Shown here: in pieces, positions 45,163-54,395 of the stretch
Numbering within the stretch: position 1 is the first letter of the stretch
How the letters are laid out: the number at the start of each line of letters is the position of its first letter
Assembly (NCBI RefSeq): GCF_002855515.1
Contig: NZ_PKRP01000003.1
Location: 186,001 to 250,000, forward strand
DNA: 64,000 nt
Reading direction: 5' to 3'
Origin: Rhizobium sp. TH135
GTDB taxonomy: Bacteria; Pseudomonadota; Alphaproteobacteria; Rhizobiales; Rhizobiaceae
Notes under the pieces: generated by a model
The model's database searches: none
What the model was told of the DNA's origin: nothing
The model's input: only the letters and a program-made list of their open reading frames with translations
Translations under genes and position numbers: made by a program

Positions 45163-46923
45163 ATGAACCTTTTCGCCGATTTCGAAATCCGGATCAAAGC
45201 AGCGCTCGATGAGATCGAGGCGGTGCGCGAGAAGCGCGACAGCCTCGACTTCAGCCGCATCGTCGTTGAGCCGCCGCGTGATGCGAGCCATGGCGATGCC
45301 GCAACCAATGCCGCCATGGTGCTTGCCAAGGGCATGGGTATGAACCCGCGCGCGCTGGCCGATCTGATCGGCGAGAAGCTGAAGCAGGATGCCGATATCG
45401 CAGACGTCAACGTCGCCGGCCCGGGCTTCATCAACATCCGCCTGTCGGTCGCCTATTGGCAGCGTCTGCTGGCGGTGATGATCCGTGAGGGGATAAGTTT
45501 CGGTCGCTCAACGGTTGGCACCGGCCACAAGGTCAATGTCGAATATGTCTCGGCCAACCCGACGGGCCCGATGCATGTCGGCCATTGCCGTGGCGCCGTC
45601 GTTGGCGACACGCTCGCCAACCTGCTCGGCTTTGCCGGCTATGAGGTGACCAAGGAATATTACATCAATGACGCTGGCGCACAGATCGAGGTGCTGGCCC
45701 GTTCGGCCTTCCTGCGCTATCGCGAGGCGCTCGGCGAGGACATTGGCGAGATCCCGGCGGGTCTTTATCCGGGCGACTACCTCGTTCCGGTGGGCAAGGC
45801 GCTTGCGGACGAATACGGCACCAAGCTCTACGGCATGCCGGAAGAGGAGATGCTGGCCATCGTCAAGGAAAAGGCCATCGACGCGATGATGGCCATGATC
45901 CGCGACGATCTGGCCACGCTCAATGTCCATCACGACATCTTCTTCTCCGAGCGCACGCTGCATGCCAACAATGCGGCGAAGATCCGCACGGCGATCAACG
46001 ACCTGACCTTCAAGGGCCATGTCTATCGTGGCACGCTGCCGCCGCCGAAGGGCCAGCTTCCGGAAGACTGGGAAGACCGTGAGCAGACGTTGTTCCGCTC
46101 GACCGAGGTCGGTGACGACATCGACCGTCCGCTGATGAAGTCGGATGGGTCCTACACCTATTTCGCCGCCGACGTTGCCTACTTCAAGGACAAGTTCGAC
46201 CGTGGCTTCTCCGAGATGATCTATGTTCTCGGCGCTGACCACGGCGGCTATGTGAAGCGGCTGGAAGCCGTCAACCGTGCCGTATCCGAGGGGAAGTCGA
46301 AGCTCACCGTTCTGCTATGCCAGCTGGTCAAGCTTTACCGCGACGGCGAGCCGTTCAAGATGTCGAAGCGCTCGGGCGACTTCGTGACGCTGCGTGAAGT
46401 GGTCGAGGAAGTCGGCCGCGATTCGGTGCGCTTCATGATGCTTTACCGGAAGAATTCCGAGCCGCTCGACTTCGACTTTGCCAAGGTGACGGAGCAGTCG
46501 AAGGACAACCCGGTCTTCTACGTGCAGTATGCGCATGCTCGCTGCATGTCGATCATGCGCCAGGCGAAGGAAGCGTTCCCGGATCTCGAAATCGAGAAGC
46601 TCGACCTTGCCAGTGCCGTAATGGGACAGATCGAAGACCCGACGGAACTGTCGCTGGTGGCCAAGCTTGCCGAATATCCGCGGATTATCGAGGCGGCAGC
46701 ACTGTCGCAGGAGCCGCATCGTCTTGCATTTTACCTGCATGATCTGGCAAGCTCGCTTCATGCTCACTGGAATAAGGGCAAGGATTCGCCCGAATTACGC
46801 TTTGTTAACGATAAACATAGAGAATTAACCATCGCCAGGCTTGGGCTGGTGCATGCTGTCGCCTCCGTGTTGAAGTCGGGACTGGCCATTACTGGCACCG
46901 AAGCTCCGGTCGAAATGCGATAG
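45163..46923 (+). CDS. argS: Arginyl-tRNA synthetase
   Basis: A 586-residue class I synthetase charging tRNA-Arg. The HIGH motif is MHVGHCRG (about residues 137-141), the KMSKS site reads [10 protein letters not shown] (about 399), and the N-terminal additional domain ([20 protein letters not shown]) and C-terminal DALR anticodon domain are complete. Towards the 3' end an AT-rich stretch contains two TTAAC repeats 20 bp apart (46805 and 46825), a possible internal promoter for the SPOR gene. Confidence 0.97.
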   Translation: MNLFADFEIRIKAALDEIEAVREKRDSLDFSRIVVEPPRDASHGDAATNAAMVLAKGMGMNPRALADLIGEKLKQDADIADVNVAGPGFINIRLSVAYWQRLLAVMIREGISFGRSTVGTGHKVNVEYVSANPTGPMHVGHCRGAVVGDTLANLLGFAGYEVTKEYYINDAGAQIEVLARSAFLRYREALGEDIGEIPAGLYPGDYLVPVGKALADEYGTKLYGMPEEEMLAIVKEKAIDAMMAMIRDDLATLNVHHDIFFSERTLHANNAAKIRTAINDLTFKGHVYRGTLPPPKGQLPEDWEDREQTLFRSTEVGDDIDRPLMKSDGSYTYFAADVAYFKDKFDRGFSEMIYVLGADHGGYVKRLEAVNRAVSEGKSKLTVLLCQLVKLYRDGEPFKMSKRSGDFVTLREVVEEVGRDSVRFMMLYRKNSEPLDFDFAKVTEQSKDNPVFYVQYAHARCMSIMRQAKEAFPDLEIEKLDLASAVMGQIEDPTELSLVAKLAEYPRIIEAAALSQEPHRLAFYLHDLASSLHAHWNKGKDSPELRFVNDKHRELTIARLGLVHAVASVLKSGLAITGTEAPVEMR

Positions 46924-46988
46924 TATCGTCACCAATTCCCCACATTGCGCTGGCAGGCGTTGAGTCGCGTGAGTGAGTGGAACAGGGT

Positions 46989-49900
46989 ATGGTACAGAAG
47001 CAGGCTGCAAACATGCGATCGCAGGGCGATGGTTTCGCGGATGATGATCCGTTGGCGGAGCTCGCCCGCATTGTCGGGTTCGATCAGCCCCTGAAGCGCG
47101 AGCCTGTGGTGATACTGCCGCAGGCGCCGGACATGGGTTCGGCCGATTTCAATCTTGAAGACGAGTTGATGCGCGAGTTCGAGGGCTATGAGGCCGCGCC
47201 TGCGCTGTCGTCCTATGCGCCTCCGCTTTCCGTGCCTGAGCCGGTGGTGTCGCGTGCTGCGCCTGTCGAGGCTTATCAGCCGCAGCAGTACCGCGAAGAG
47301 CCTCGTTTTGAGCCGGAGCCCGTGGCCTATGTTGCACCCGAACCTGCTTACGAGCCTGAGCCTTTCGAATATGCTGCGCCTGAAGTGTCCTATGAGGATG
47401 CCTATGTCGCGGATGCGGCTTTGCCTGAAGTCGATCACGATCTGCAGGTTCGCACCGAAGAGGTGTCGTTCGCGCCTGTGGCTGAGCCTGAGGTGACGTA
47501 CGATCTCGCCGACGAACTCGAATTTGCCGTCGCCGACGCGGATGTCCGCCCCGAAGTGCCTGTCGCTCCCGTGCGCCCTGTTCAGCCCGAGCCGCCGCGT
47601 CTGCGTTTGCCGCTCGCCAATTTCTCTGCCCAGCCGGTTCGCCGTGCCGAGCCGGAGATTGCTGTCGAGCCGCCGCGCGCGGCCCCGGCATTTGATCTCT
47701 CGGATTTCGACGCGCCGGCTGCACCCTCCGTTTCGGTCGCGCAGTCGCCTGTCGCTCTCGACTTCGGCAAGGCGACCTTCGATTGGGCCGCGGGTCCTGT
47801 GGAGCCCATTCCGGCCTCGCAGCCGACCGCCGAAATCACCGCGCCTGCTGTGGCCGCGGCATCTGTTTCGGACGATGCCGCGTTTTCCGTCGAAGCAGAG
47901 CCGCGCTTTGCGCCCGCAGTTGCGGCGCCCGTGCAGGCTTCAAGCCCAGCAGAACGCGAAGAACCCGACTTCAACTTCGACTTCCTGAACGAGCTTGCCA
48001 TTGACGAAGAGGTCGAGATCGCGCCTAAGGCTGCAGAGCCTGTGGTCCAGCGCGCCGCCCCGGCTGTTGTTGCCGATGAAGAATTCGACCCCTTCCAGGA
48101 TCAGGAATTCGACCTGCAGCTCGATGATATCGAGCTCGATCTGTCTGAGCTTGATGTAGCACCTCAGAAGCCGCAGCCGCAGACCATCGCGCCGGCTGTT
48201 GCCGCAGTGCCTGTTTTTGCCGCTGCTGCCGCCTTCGCGACCCCGGTCCGTGCCGAAACTTCGGCTCCGTCGATAGCGGCATATGCCGGATCCTCCGCGC
48301 CGGCCTTTGCGCCAACCCCCTCGGTTCCTGCTTCGGCATTTTCCGCAGCGGTCACGCGCCCGGCCTCGGACGCCTATGTATCCGCGCAAGCACCGGCCCA
48401 GAGCAGCGCGCCTATCCGGCCCGTAGCGCCTGTCGAAGACAGCTTCGGCTTCGATCCTTCCGAAATTTCCGAGCAGGACGATCTTCTGGAAACTTTGAGC
48501 GGCATGGATGTGCCCGAGGTTCCGGTTGCCGACGTCCGTCCCGCCCAGCCTGCACAGCCGGATTACGACATCGATATCGATGCCGAACTGGCCACGCTGT
48601 TCGAGGAGCCTGTCGCACCGCCGCAGGCAACACCGATTGCGACGAGCCGGATTGCCGCGCCGATGGCGGCACCTGTGGCCTCTGCACCCCGCGCACAAGT
48701 TGCGCCGCTCGACGATTTCGACGCCTTCGAAAAGGCGCTGGAGGAAGATTTCCGCAGCAGCATGACATCGCAAAACGCGCTCGAGCCGGAAAGCCGTGGC
48801 CACATCACCATTGCGGGTGAAGGTCAGGGTTTCCGCTTCCGCCGTCTCAAGCCTTACCTGATGGCGGGCACTGCCGCCGTGCTCCTGCTCGCAGGCGCCG
48901 GTGGCCTTTACGCCTGGCTGGGCACGGGCGCTGTCGGCACGCTGAGCAGCGGCGAGCCGCAGGTGATCGCGGCTGACAAGTCGCCGGTGAAGATCGTGCC
49001 GGAAGATCCGGGTGGCAAGTCCGTTCCGAACCAGGACAAGGCGGTCTATGACCGGGTGGCCGGCAATGGGGTCGAAGACCCCAAGCAGCCGAGCCTGATC
49101 TCCTCGGAAGAAGAGCCTGTTGACGTGGTTCAGCGCACGCTGATCCCGGAAAACCTGCCGATGGAAGGCGAAAACGATCAGTTGGCGACCCCGGTCGGGG
49201 AGACCGAGGATCCGCGCCTTCTCCCCGATGGCCAGCCGCAGCAGGCAGCTGCCGAGGATCCGGCGACCATCACGCCGCGCAAGGTCCGCACGATGATCGT
49301 TCGTCCGGACGGCACTCTGGTCGCCCAGGAAGTCCCGGCAGAGCCGGCAGCCGCACCGGTCGAAACGGCAGCCGCGCAGCCGGCACAGACGGACGCCGGA
49401 ACACCGGTTCTGGCGCCGCCGAGCGTGCCCACCGCCACTGGCGACACCGTCCGGACCGTCGATACACGCGTGGTCACCCCGGGTGGCCCGGCTGAAGCGA
49501 CCACTCCGGCTGCCGCACCTGCCGCAACGGCAACCGCTGCGACCGAAGTGGCGGCGGCAACACCGGCGACCACCGAAGCTCAGACTGTGGCCGAGGTGAT
49601 CGCAACGCCGGCTGCCGCCGATCCGACCGCTCCACGCGCCCCGATCCCGACCACCCGCCCTGCGGATCAGCCGGTCAATGTCGTGGGCACCGTGACCGAT
49701 CAGGGCAATCTGCGCCCGGCCGAGCCGGCAGCCACTGCACCTGCTGAGCAGGCTCAGGCGCCGGCTGAAGTGGCCGCCGCGTCGCCCGCTGCTGCTGCAC
49801 CGGCAACGGCTGCACCTGCCGGAAGCTACGGGATCCAGATTGCCTCGCTGCCGTCTGAAGCCGATGCGCAGAAGAGCTATCGCAACCTGTCTTCGAAGTT

Positions 49901-50063
49901 CGGCAACGTGCTGGGCGGCAAGCCCTGGGAAATTCGCCAGGCGGATATTCCCGGCAAGGGCACCTTCTACCGGGTGCGCGTCGTTGCAGGCTCCAAGGAT
50001 GCAGCCGTCGCTCTCTGCGAACAGTACCGCTCTGCCGGCGGCAGCTGCCTCGTCTCGCGCTGA
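46989..50063 (+). CDS. Large SPOR-domain membrane protein
   Basis: A 1024-residue single-pass protein. Residues 1-620 are cytoplasmic, acidic and built of Pro/Ala/Val-rich low-complexity sequence; one helix spans about 622-645 (YLMAGTAAVLLLAGAGGLYAW); a second Ala/Pro-rich linker leads to a C-terminal SPOR domain (944-1024, SYGIQIASLPSEADAQKSY...). SPOR domains bind denuded septal peptidoglycan, so this is a division-site protein. The start could be the GTG at 46977 or ATG 46989; I chose the ATG. It is followed by a terminator, then nagZ. Confidence 0.87.
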   Translation: MVQKQAANMRSQGDGFADDDPLAELARIVGFDQPLKREPVVILPQAPDMGSADFNLEDELMREFEGYEAAPALSSYAPPLSVPEPVVSRAAPVEAYQPQQYREEPRFEPEPVAYVAPEPAYEPEPFEYAAPEVSYEDAYVADAALPEVDHDLQVRTEEVSFAPVAEPEVTYDLADELEFAVADADVRPEVPVAPVRPVQPEPPRLRLPLANFSAQPVRRAEPEIAVEPPRAAPAFDLSDFDAPAAPSVSVAQSPVALDFGKATFDWAAGPVEPIPASQPTAEITAPAVAAASVSDDAAFSVEAEPRFAPAVAAPVQASSPAEREEPDFNFDFLNELAIDEEVEIAPKAAEPVVQRAAPAVVADEEFDPFQDQEFDLQLDDIELDLSELDVAPQKPQPQTIAPAVAAVPVFAAAAAFATPVRAETSAPSIAAYAGSSAPAFAPTPSVPASAFSAAVTRPASDAYVSAQAPAQSSAPIRPVAPVEDSFGFDPSEISEQDDLLETLSGMDVPEVPVADVRPAQPAQPDYDIDIDAELATLFEEPVAPPQATPIATSRIAAPMAAPVASAPRAQVAPLDDFDAFEKALEEDFRSSMTSQNALEPESRGHITIAGEGQGFRFRRLKPYLMAGTAAVLLLAGAGGLYAWLGTGAVGTLSSGEPQVIAADKSPVKIVPEDPGGKSVPNQDKAVYDRVAGNGVEDPKQPSLISSEEEPVDVVQRTLIPENLPMEGENDQLATPVGETEDPRLLPDGQPQQAAAEDPATITPRKVRTMIVRPDGTLVAQEVPAEPAAAPVETAAAQPAQTDAGTPVLAPPSVPTATGDTVRTVDTRVVTPGGPAEATTPAAAPAATATAATEVAAATPATTEAQTVAEVIATPAAADPTAPRAPIPTTRPADQPVNVVGTVTDQGNLRPAEPAATAPAEQAQAPAEVAAASPAAAAPATAAPAGSYGIQIASLPSEADAQKSYRNLSSKFGNVLGGKPWEIRQADIPGKGTFYRVRVVAGSKDAAVALCEQYRSAGGSCLVSR

Positions 50064-50087
50064 TCTGGCTTGATGTCTGACGTTTCG

Positions 50088-50117
50088 AGAGGCGGAACCG
50101 CGTGTTCCGCCTCTTTT
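50088..50117 (+). terminator. Terminator after SPOR gene
   Basis: Perfect 11 bp stem AGAGGCGGAAC / GTTCCGCCTCT with a five-base loop, then a short T run. Confidence 0.8.
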
Positions 50118-50188
50118 CTTGTGTATGAGGGGCTGCAGCTCGCGCCCGGTCCCTTCGGCTTTTTCATCCCCACCGATATGGTCTCCCT

Positions 50189-51217
50189 ATGACAGCACAA
50201 TCCCGTCCCGCCAAAGCCATGATCCTCGGTTGCCTCGGCCAGCGCTTGAGCGCTGATGAGAAGGCATTCTATCGCGATGAACAGCCCTGGGGTTTCATCC
50301 TCTTTGGCCGGAACATCGGTGAGGCTGAGCAGGTCAAGGATTTGGTCGCGGAAATGCGCGAGACGGTCGGCGGCGGTGCCGAAGTTCCGGTCCTGATAGA
50401 TCAGGAAGGCGGGCGCGTGCAGCGCATCCGTGAACCGATCGCACCGCGTTATCCCTCAGGCGCGGATCTCGGCGCACTCTATGACCGTGACGCGGAGAAG
50501 GGGCTGCGCGCCGCCTGGCTCATGTCACGCCTGCACGCCTTCGATCTCTATCGCCTCGGCATCAATGTCGACTGCCTGCCGGTCCTGGACGTGCCGATCG
50601 AGGGCGCATCGAACGTCATCGGCAACCGCGCCTATTCAAACGATCCGTATGTGGTTGCGAAGATGGGGCAAGCGGCAGCCGATGGTCTGAAGGCCGGCGG
50701 CGTGTTGCCCGTCATGAAACACATGCCGGGCCATGGTCGAGGCATGGCCGACAGCCACCATGAATTGCCCGTCGTGACCGTCCCGCGCGCTGAGCTCGAG
50801 GCGCATGACTTCGTGCCCTTCAAGGCGCTGGCGCATGAGCTGATGGGCATGAGCTGCCATGTCGTGTATACGGACATCGACCCAGATCATCCGGCCTCGA
50901 CCTCGCGCATCGTCACCGAGGAGGTCGTGCGCAAGGCGATCGGCTTCGAGGGACTGCTGATGTCCGACGATATCTCGATGAATGCGCTGGAAGGGACGAT
51001 CGGCGAACGCGCGGTTCGGATTGCCGCGACACTCGACGTTGTCCTGCATTGCCATGGCCATATGGACGAGATGAAGGCCGTCGCCGCTGCTGTCTCGGAA
51101 CTCTCCGGTCGCGCCCGTGAGCGGGCGGATGCCGTCGAGGCGGCATTTGCCGGCCCAGATGCGTCCGACGAGCAGGCACTTCGCGACGAATTCGCCAACC
51201 TGATGGCGGTGGCCTGA
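50189..51217 (+). CDS. nagZ: Beta-N-acetylhexosaminidase
   Basis: A 342-residue family 3 glycoside hydrolase that removes GlcNAc from anhydro-muropeptides in peptidoglycan recycling in the cytoplasm. The family motif KHMPGHGRGMADSHHELP carries the catalytic histidine, and LMSDDISMNALEG the nucleophile aspartate. No signal peptide, as expected. Its stop codon shares one base with the scpA start (TGATG), so the two are coupled; nagZ-scpA-scpB is the usual alphaproteobacterial order. Confidence 0.93.
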   Translation: MTAQSRPAKAMILGCLGQRLSADEKAFYRDEQPWGFILFGRNIGEAEQVKDLVAEMRETVGGGAEVPVLIDQEGGRVQRIREPIAPRYPSGADLGALYDRDAEKGLRAAWLMSRLHAFDLYRLGINVDCLPVLDVPIEGASNVIGNRAYSNDPYVVAKMGQAAADGLKAGGVLPVMKHMPGHGRGMADSHHELPVVTVPRAELEAHDFVPFKALAHELMGMSCHVVYTDIDPDHPASTSRIVTEEVVRKAIGFEGLLMSDDISMNALEGTIGERAVRIAATLDVVLHCHGHMDEMKAVAAAVSELSGRARERADAVEAAFAGPDASDEQALRDEFANLMAVA

Positions 51218-52086
51218 TGGTGCGTGGCCCCGTCCAGCCGACGATCGTCAACCGGCCCTCGCAAGGGGAAACGCCGGCGCCGACGCCGATGGACAGCTTG
51301 TGGCAGGACACAGCCGAAGACAGGGCCGCGAGTGATCCGGCTTTGTTGATTGACGTGGCCGGTTTCGAAGGGCCGCTCGATCTCCTGCTTTTCCTGGCGC
51401 GCAACCAGAAGGTCGATCTCGCCCGCATTTCCGTGCTGGCGCTCGCCGAACAATATCTGCTCTTCATCGACAGCGCCCGGCGGATCCGCATCGAACTCGC
51501 GGCCGACTATCTCGTCATGGCCGCCTGGCTCGCCTATCTGAAGTCGCGCCTGCTGATCCCGCAGCAGGCGAAGGACGACGGTCCCTCCGGTGAGGAGATG
51601 GCGCAGACGCTCGCTTTCCGCCTGAAGCGGCTGGAAGCCATGCGCGAGGCGGCGACCCGGCTCATCAATCGCAACCGGCTCGGCCGTGACGTGCATCCCC
51701 GCGGGATGCCGGAGCATGTGCCTTCGCGTGCCACCAGCGCCTATGAGGCGTCGCTCTACGATCTGCTCACTGCATATGCGCTAATTCGCCAGCGCCAGGC
51801 GGTTATGCAGGTGACGATAGAGAGGCGAAGGGTCTGGTCGCTGTCGGATGCGCGCGGCATCCTGACCCGGATGATCGGCGAGATCTCCGACTGGACCGCG
51901 CTCGACCATTTCCTGCTGCGCTATCTGCCGAGCCCCGAGGATCGGGTGACGGCGATCGCGAGTTCCTTTGCAGCCTCCCTCGAACTCGTCCGCGAAGGCC
52001 GCCTCGAAATCCGCCAGGACGGTGCCTTCCAACCAATCTACATGCGCAGCGGCCCAAAGGCCGAAGCTTTGAAATCGGTGGAGTGA
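51217..52086 (+). CDS. scpA: Segregation and condensation protein A
   Basis: A 289-residue kleisin subunit that, with ScpB, bridges the SMC ATPase heads in chromosome condensation. The N-terminal SMC-binding region is FEGPLDLLLFLARNQKVDLARI, and the C-terminal winged helix ends near IRQDGAFQPIYMR. The first 45 residues are a polar extension found in rhizobial ScpA. It starts within the nagZ stop codon and ends eight bases before scpB. Confidence 0.92.
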   Translation: MVRGPVQPTIVNRPSQGETPAPTPMDSLWQDTAEDRAASDPALLIDVAGFEGPLDLLLFLARNQKVDLARISVLALAEQYLLFIDSARRIRIELAADYLVMAAWLAYLKSRLLIPQQAKDDGPSGEEMAQTLAFRLKRLEAMREAATRLINRNRLGRDVHPRGMPEHVPSRATSAYEASLYDLLTAYALIRQRQAVMQVTIERRRVWSLSDARGILTRMIGEISDWTALDHFLLRYLPSPEDRVTAIASSFAASLELVREGRLEIRQDGAFQPIYMRSGPKAEALKSVE

Positions 52087-52093
52087 GACGGAT

Positions 52094-52828
52094 ATGGCCG
52101 ATGTCGATGATCTCGAGCCGGAAGACGGTGTGGATGCGGAGGAGGGCGGTCACTCCGCATCCCTGCGTGCCGAACTCGACCGGCGCGAGGCGCTGAGGAT
52201 CGCCGAGGCTTTGGTCTTCGCCTCTGCTCAGCCGGTCTCAACCGCCTTCATCGAAGAACGTCTGCCGCGCGGCATTATTGCCACCGAGGTCCTGCACCAG
52301 TTGAAGGAGGAGTATGCCGGGCGCGGCGTAAACCTCGTGCAGGTCGACGACCATTGGGCCTTCCGCACGGCAGCCGACCTCTCCTTTGCGATCCGCAATG
52401 ATGAGGCCGAGGTCAAGAAGCTCTCGCGCGCCGCCCTCGAAGTTCTGGCGATCATCGCCTATCACCAGCCGGTGACGCGCGCCGAGATCGAGGACATCAG
52501 AGGCGTGCAGACCTCCAAGGGTACGCTCGACGTGCTGATGGAGGCGGGCTGGGTCCGCTTTCGCGGGCGCCGGCGCTCGCCCGGCCGCCCGGTGACCCTC
52601 GGCACAACCCGCGATTTCCTCGACCATTTCGGGCTCGAAGAGCTGCGCGACCTGCCCGGTCTCGAAGAGTTGAAGGGGGCAGGGCTGCTCTCTGGCCGGA
52701 TCCCGGCAAACTTTAACATTCCCATTCCCATGGGCCATGACGATCTGACCGATGAGGAAGATCCGATTACCCAGCTCGATCTCGAAGAGCTCGGCCTCTT
52801 GACTCCGGGCGGTGAAGCAGAGGAATAG
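52094..52828 (+). CDS. scpB: Segregation and condensation protein B
   Basis: A 244-residue partner of ScpA with two winged-helix domains. Recognisable parts are ALRIAEALVFASAQPVS, EVLAIIAYHQPVTRAEIEDIRGV and TTRDFLDHFGLEELRDLP. An acidic N-terminal 25 residues and C-terminal tail flank the core. It is coupled to scpA. In most relatives tatA follows; here an ABC ATPase gene intervenes after 91 bp. Confidence 0.93.
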   Translation: MADVDDLEPEDGVDAEEGGHSASLRAELDRREALRIAEALVFASAQPVSTAFIEERLPRGIIATEVLHQLKEEYAGRGVNLVQVDDHWAFRTAADLSFAIRNDEAEVKKLSRAALEVLAIIAYHQPVTRAEIEDIRGVQTSKGTLDVLMEAGWVRFRGRRRSPGRPVTLGTTRDFLDHFGLEELRDLPGLEELKGAGLLSGRIPANFNIPIPMGHDDLTDEEDPITQLDLEELGLLTPGGEAEE

Positions 52829-52919
52829 GGTCAGCTTTTTCAACGGTGACCGGTGATGCCGGGCTCGTTTGCGGTGCAGATGACCGCGACGATCCGGCCT
52901 GAGCCGCGCGGACGGCAGA

Positions 52920-54047
52920 ATGAACCCAGCGAAGACCCAGCATGGAGACGGCCAGCGCACGGCGGGCGTGACCTTTGCCGCGCGTCTGACGTTTGAGGAC
53001 ATACATCACCGCTATCACGGCAAGGATACGATCCGTGGCCTGTCGCTGACGGCGGAGCCGGGTGAGGTGCTATGCCTGCTAGGCCCGTCTGGATCAGGCA
53101 AGACGACACTGCTGAGGATTGCCGCCGGCATCGAGGCCCAGGCGTCCGGGCGTGTCGTGATCAATGATCGCGAAGTCGCAGGCCCCTCGACCTTCCTGCC
53201 GCCGGAGAAGCGCGGCATCGGCCTGATGTTCCAGGACTTCGCGCTGTTTCCCCATATGTGCGTCCTCGACAATGTCCGCTTCGGCCTGACGGCGCTTCCC
53301 CGCAAGGATGCGGTGGCAGAGGCCATGGCCGCCCTGGAGCGCGTTGGTCTTGCCCACTACGCGGACAAATTCCCGCATGCACTGTCGGGCGGCGAACAGC
53401 AGCGTGTGGCACTCGCGCGAGCGCTTGCACCGCGCCCCAGCGTCCTTCTGATGGACGAGCCGTTTTCCGGGCTCGACTCGCGTCTCAAAGACACGGTGCG
53501 GGCTGACACGCTCGCAATTCTTCGTGAGACGCGCGCGACCGCTGTTGTCGTCACCCACGATGCCGAAGAGGCCATGCGCATGGCCGACCGCATCGCGCTG
53601 CTGCGAAATGGGCGCCTGGTGCAGGTCGGAACCTCGGATGACCTTTACCGTCGCCCGAAGGATATCTTCGCAGCCGCTTTCTTCTCCGAAATCAATGAAT
53701 TCTCAGGCCGCGTTCGTGGTGGACAGGTCGAGACGCCACTGGGAGCAGCTGATTCCGGCGGGATCGCCGAAGGGGCGGAGGTCGAGGTGGCCGTGCGCCT
53801 CTCCGGCGTCTCGGTGCGTCAAAGCGGTGGCAGCATTCCCGCCCGCATCATTGCGCGCCGTTTCCTCGGCGTGGTCGAATTGCTCGATCTTGCCGTCCCC
53901 GGGACGGAGCGCCCCGTCCGCGCCCGCATCAGGGCCGATATCTTGTCGCCGGGTGTGCGTGACGTCACGATTGCGGTTGAGCCTAAAGACATTTTGGTGT
54001 TTGAAAAGACACCGGAAAGCCCCTACATCGGGGAAACGCAAATCTAA
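52920..54047 (+). CDS. Orphan ABC transporter ATPase (FbpC/PotA type)
   Basis: A 375-residue ATPase. Walker A is GPSGSGKTT, Q-loop LMFQDFALFPH, signature LSGGEQQRVALARALA, Walker B LLMDEPFSGLD and switch VTHDAEEAMRMA; from about residue 260 a TOBE-like domain follows (GAEVEVAVRLSGVSVRQSGGSIPARII). This form belongs to importers of iron(III), spermidine, thiamine or molybdate. No permease or binding protein is nearby, so its partners must be encoded elsewhere. It is inserted between scpB and tatA, 12 bp before tatA, so it probably shares their transcript. Confidence 0.87.
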   Translation: MNPAKTQHGDGQRTAGVTFAARLTFEDIHHRYHGKDTIRGLSLTAEPGEVLCLLGPSGSGKTTLLRIAAGIEAQASGRVVINDREVAGPSTFLPPEKRGIGLMFQDFALFPHMCVLDNVRFGLTALPRKDAVAEAMAALERVGLAHYADKFPHALSGGEQQRVALARALAPRPSVLLMDEPFSGLDSRLKDTVRADTLAILRETRATAVVVTHDAEEAMRMADRIALLRNGRLVQVGTSDDLYRRPKDIFAAAFFSEINEFSGRVRGGQVETPLGAADSGGIAEGAEVEVAVRLSGVSVRQSGGSIPARIIARRFLGVVELLDLAVPGTERPVRARIRADILSPGVRDVTIAVEPKDILVFEKTPESPYIGETQI

Positions 54048-54059
54048 GGAGTGGCAGGC

Positions 54060-54281
54060 ATGGGTTCGTTTAGCATTTGGCACTGGATCATCGTTCTGGC
54101 GATTGTCCTGCTTCTCTTCGGTCGCGGCAAGATCCCGGAACTGATGGGTGACGTTGCCAAGGGCATCAAGAGCTTCAAGAAGGGCATCAGCGAAGAGGAC
54201 GAGAGCGAAAAGCAGACCGCCTCCAACGCACAGCCCACCGTGACGAAGACGGTCGACCACAAGGCCGACGAGGTAAAGTGA
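54060..54281 (+). CDS. tatA: Sec-independent protein translocase subunit TatA
   Basis: A 73-residue pore-forming subunit. One N-terminal helix ([17 protein letters not shown]), the hinge [23 protein letters not shown] and an acidic tail are standard for TatA. The ATG at 54060 is set by AAGGAG eight bases upstream; a GTG three codons earlier is less likely. First of tatABC. CpdB in this window is a likely client. Confidence 0.93.
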   Translation: MGSFSIWHWIIVLAIVLLLFGRGKIPELMGDVAKGIKSFKKGISEEDESEKQTASNAQPTVTKTVDHKADEVK

Positions 54282-54299
54282 TCGGCTTTCGCCGATTGG

Positions 54300-54324
54300 A
54301 CGGGCGGCTCTTCGGGCTGCCCGT
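54300..54324 (+). other. tatA-tatB intergenic hairpin
   Basis: An 8 bp stem ACGGGCGG / CTGCCCGT (one G-U pair) with a nine-base loop, then TTCTTCG. It may reduce read-through or stabilise tatA mRNA, fitting the known excess of TatA over TatB and TatC in cells. Confidence 0.45.
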
Positions 54325-54395
54325 TCTTCGTTGAAATCTTGGAAGACCGGCGCCCGTCTTGAGGCGCCATGGCGTGGCATCAGGAGCCCGTTTGC

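Noticed and set aside
43900..45291. 463-codon minus-strand frame opposite dgt and the argS start
   Set aside because: Crosses two real genes on the other strand and has no protein-like features.
47188..48803. Tandem-repeat-looking Pro/Ala/Val segments in the SPOR gene as a DNA repeat array
   Set aside because: The similarity is of low-complexity protein composition; no exact DNA unit is repeated, and no CRISPR-type spacing exists here or elsewhere in the window.
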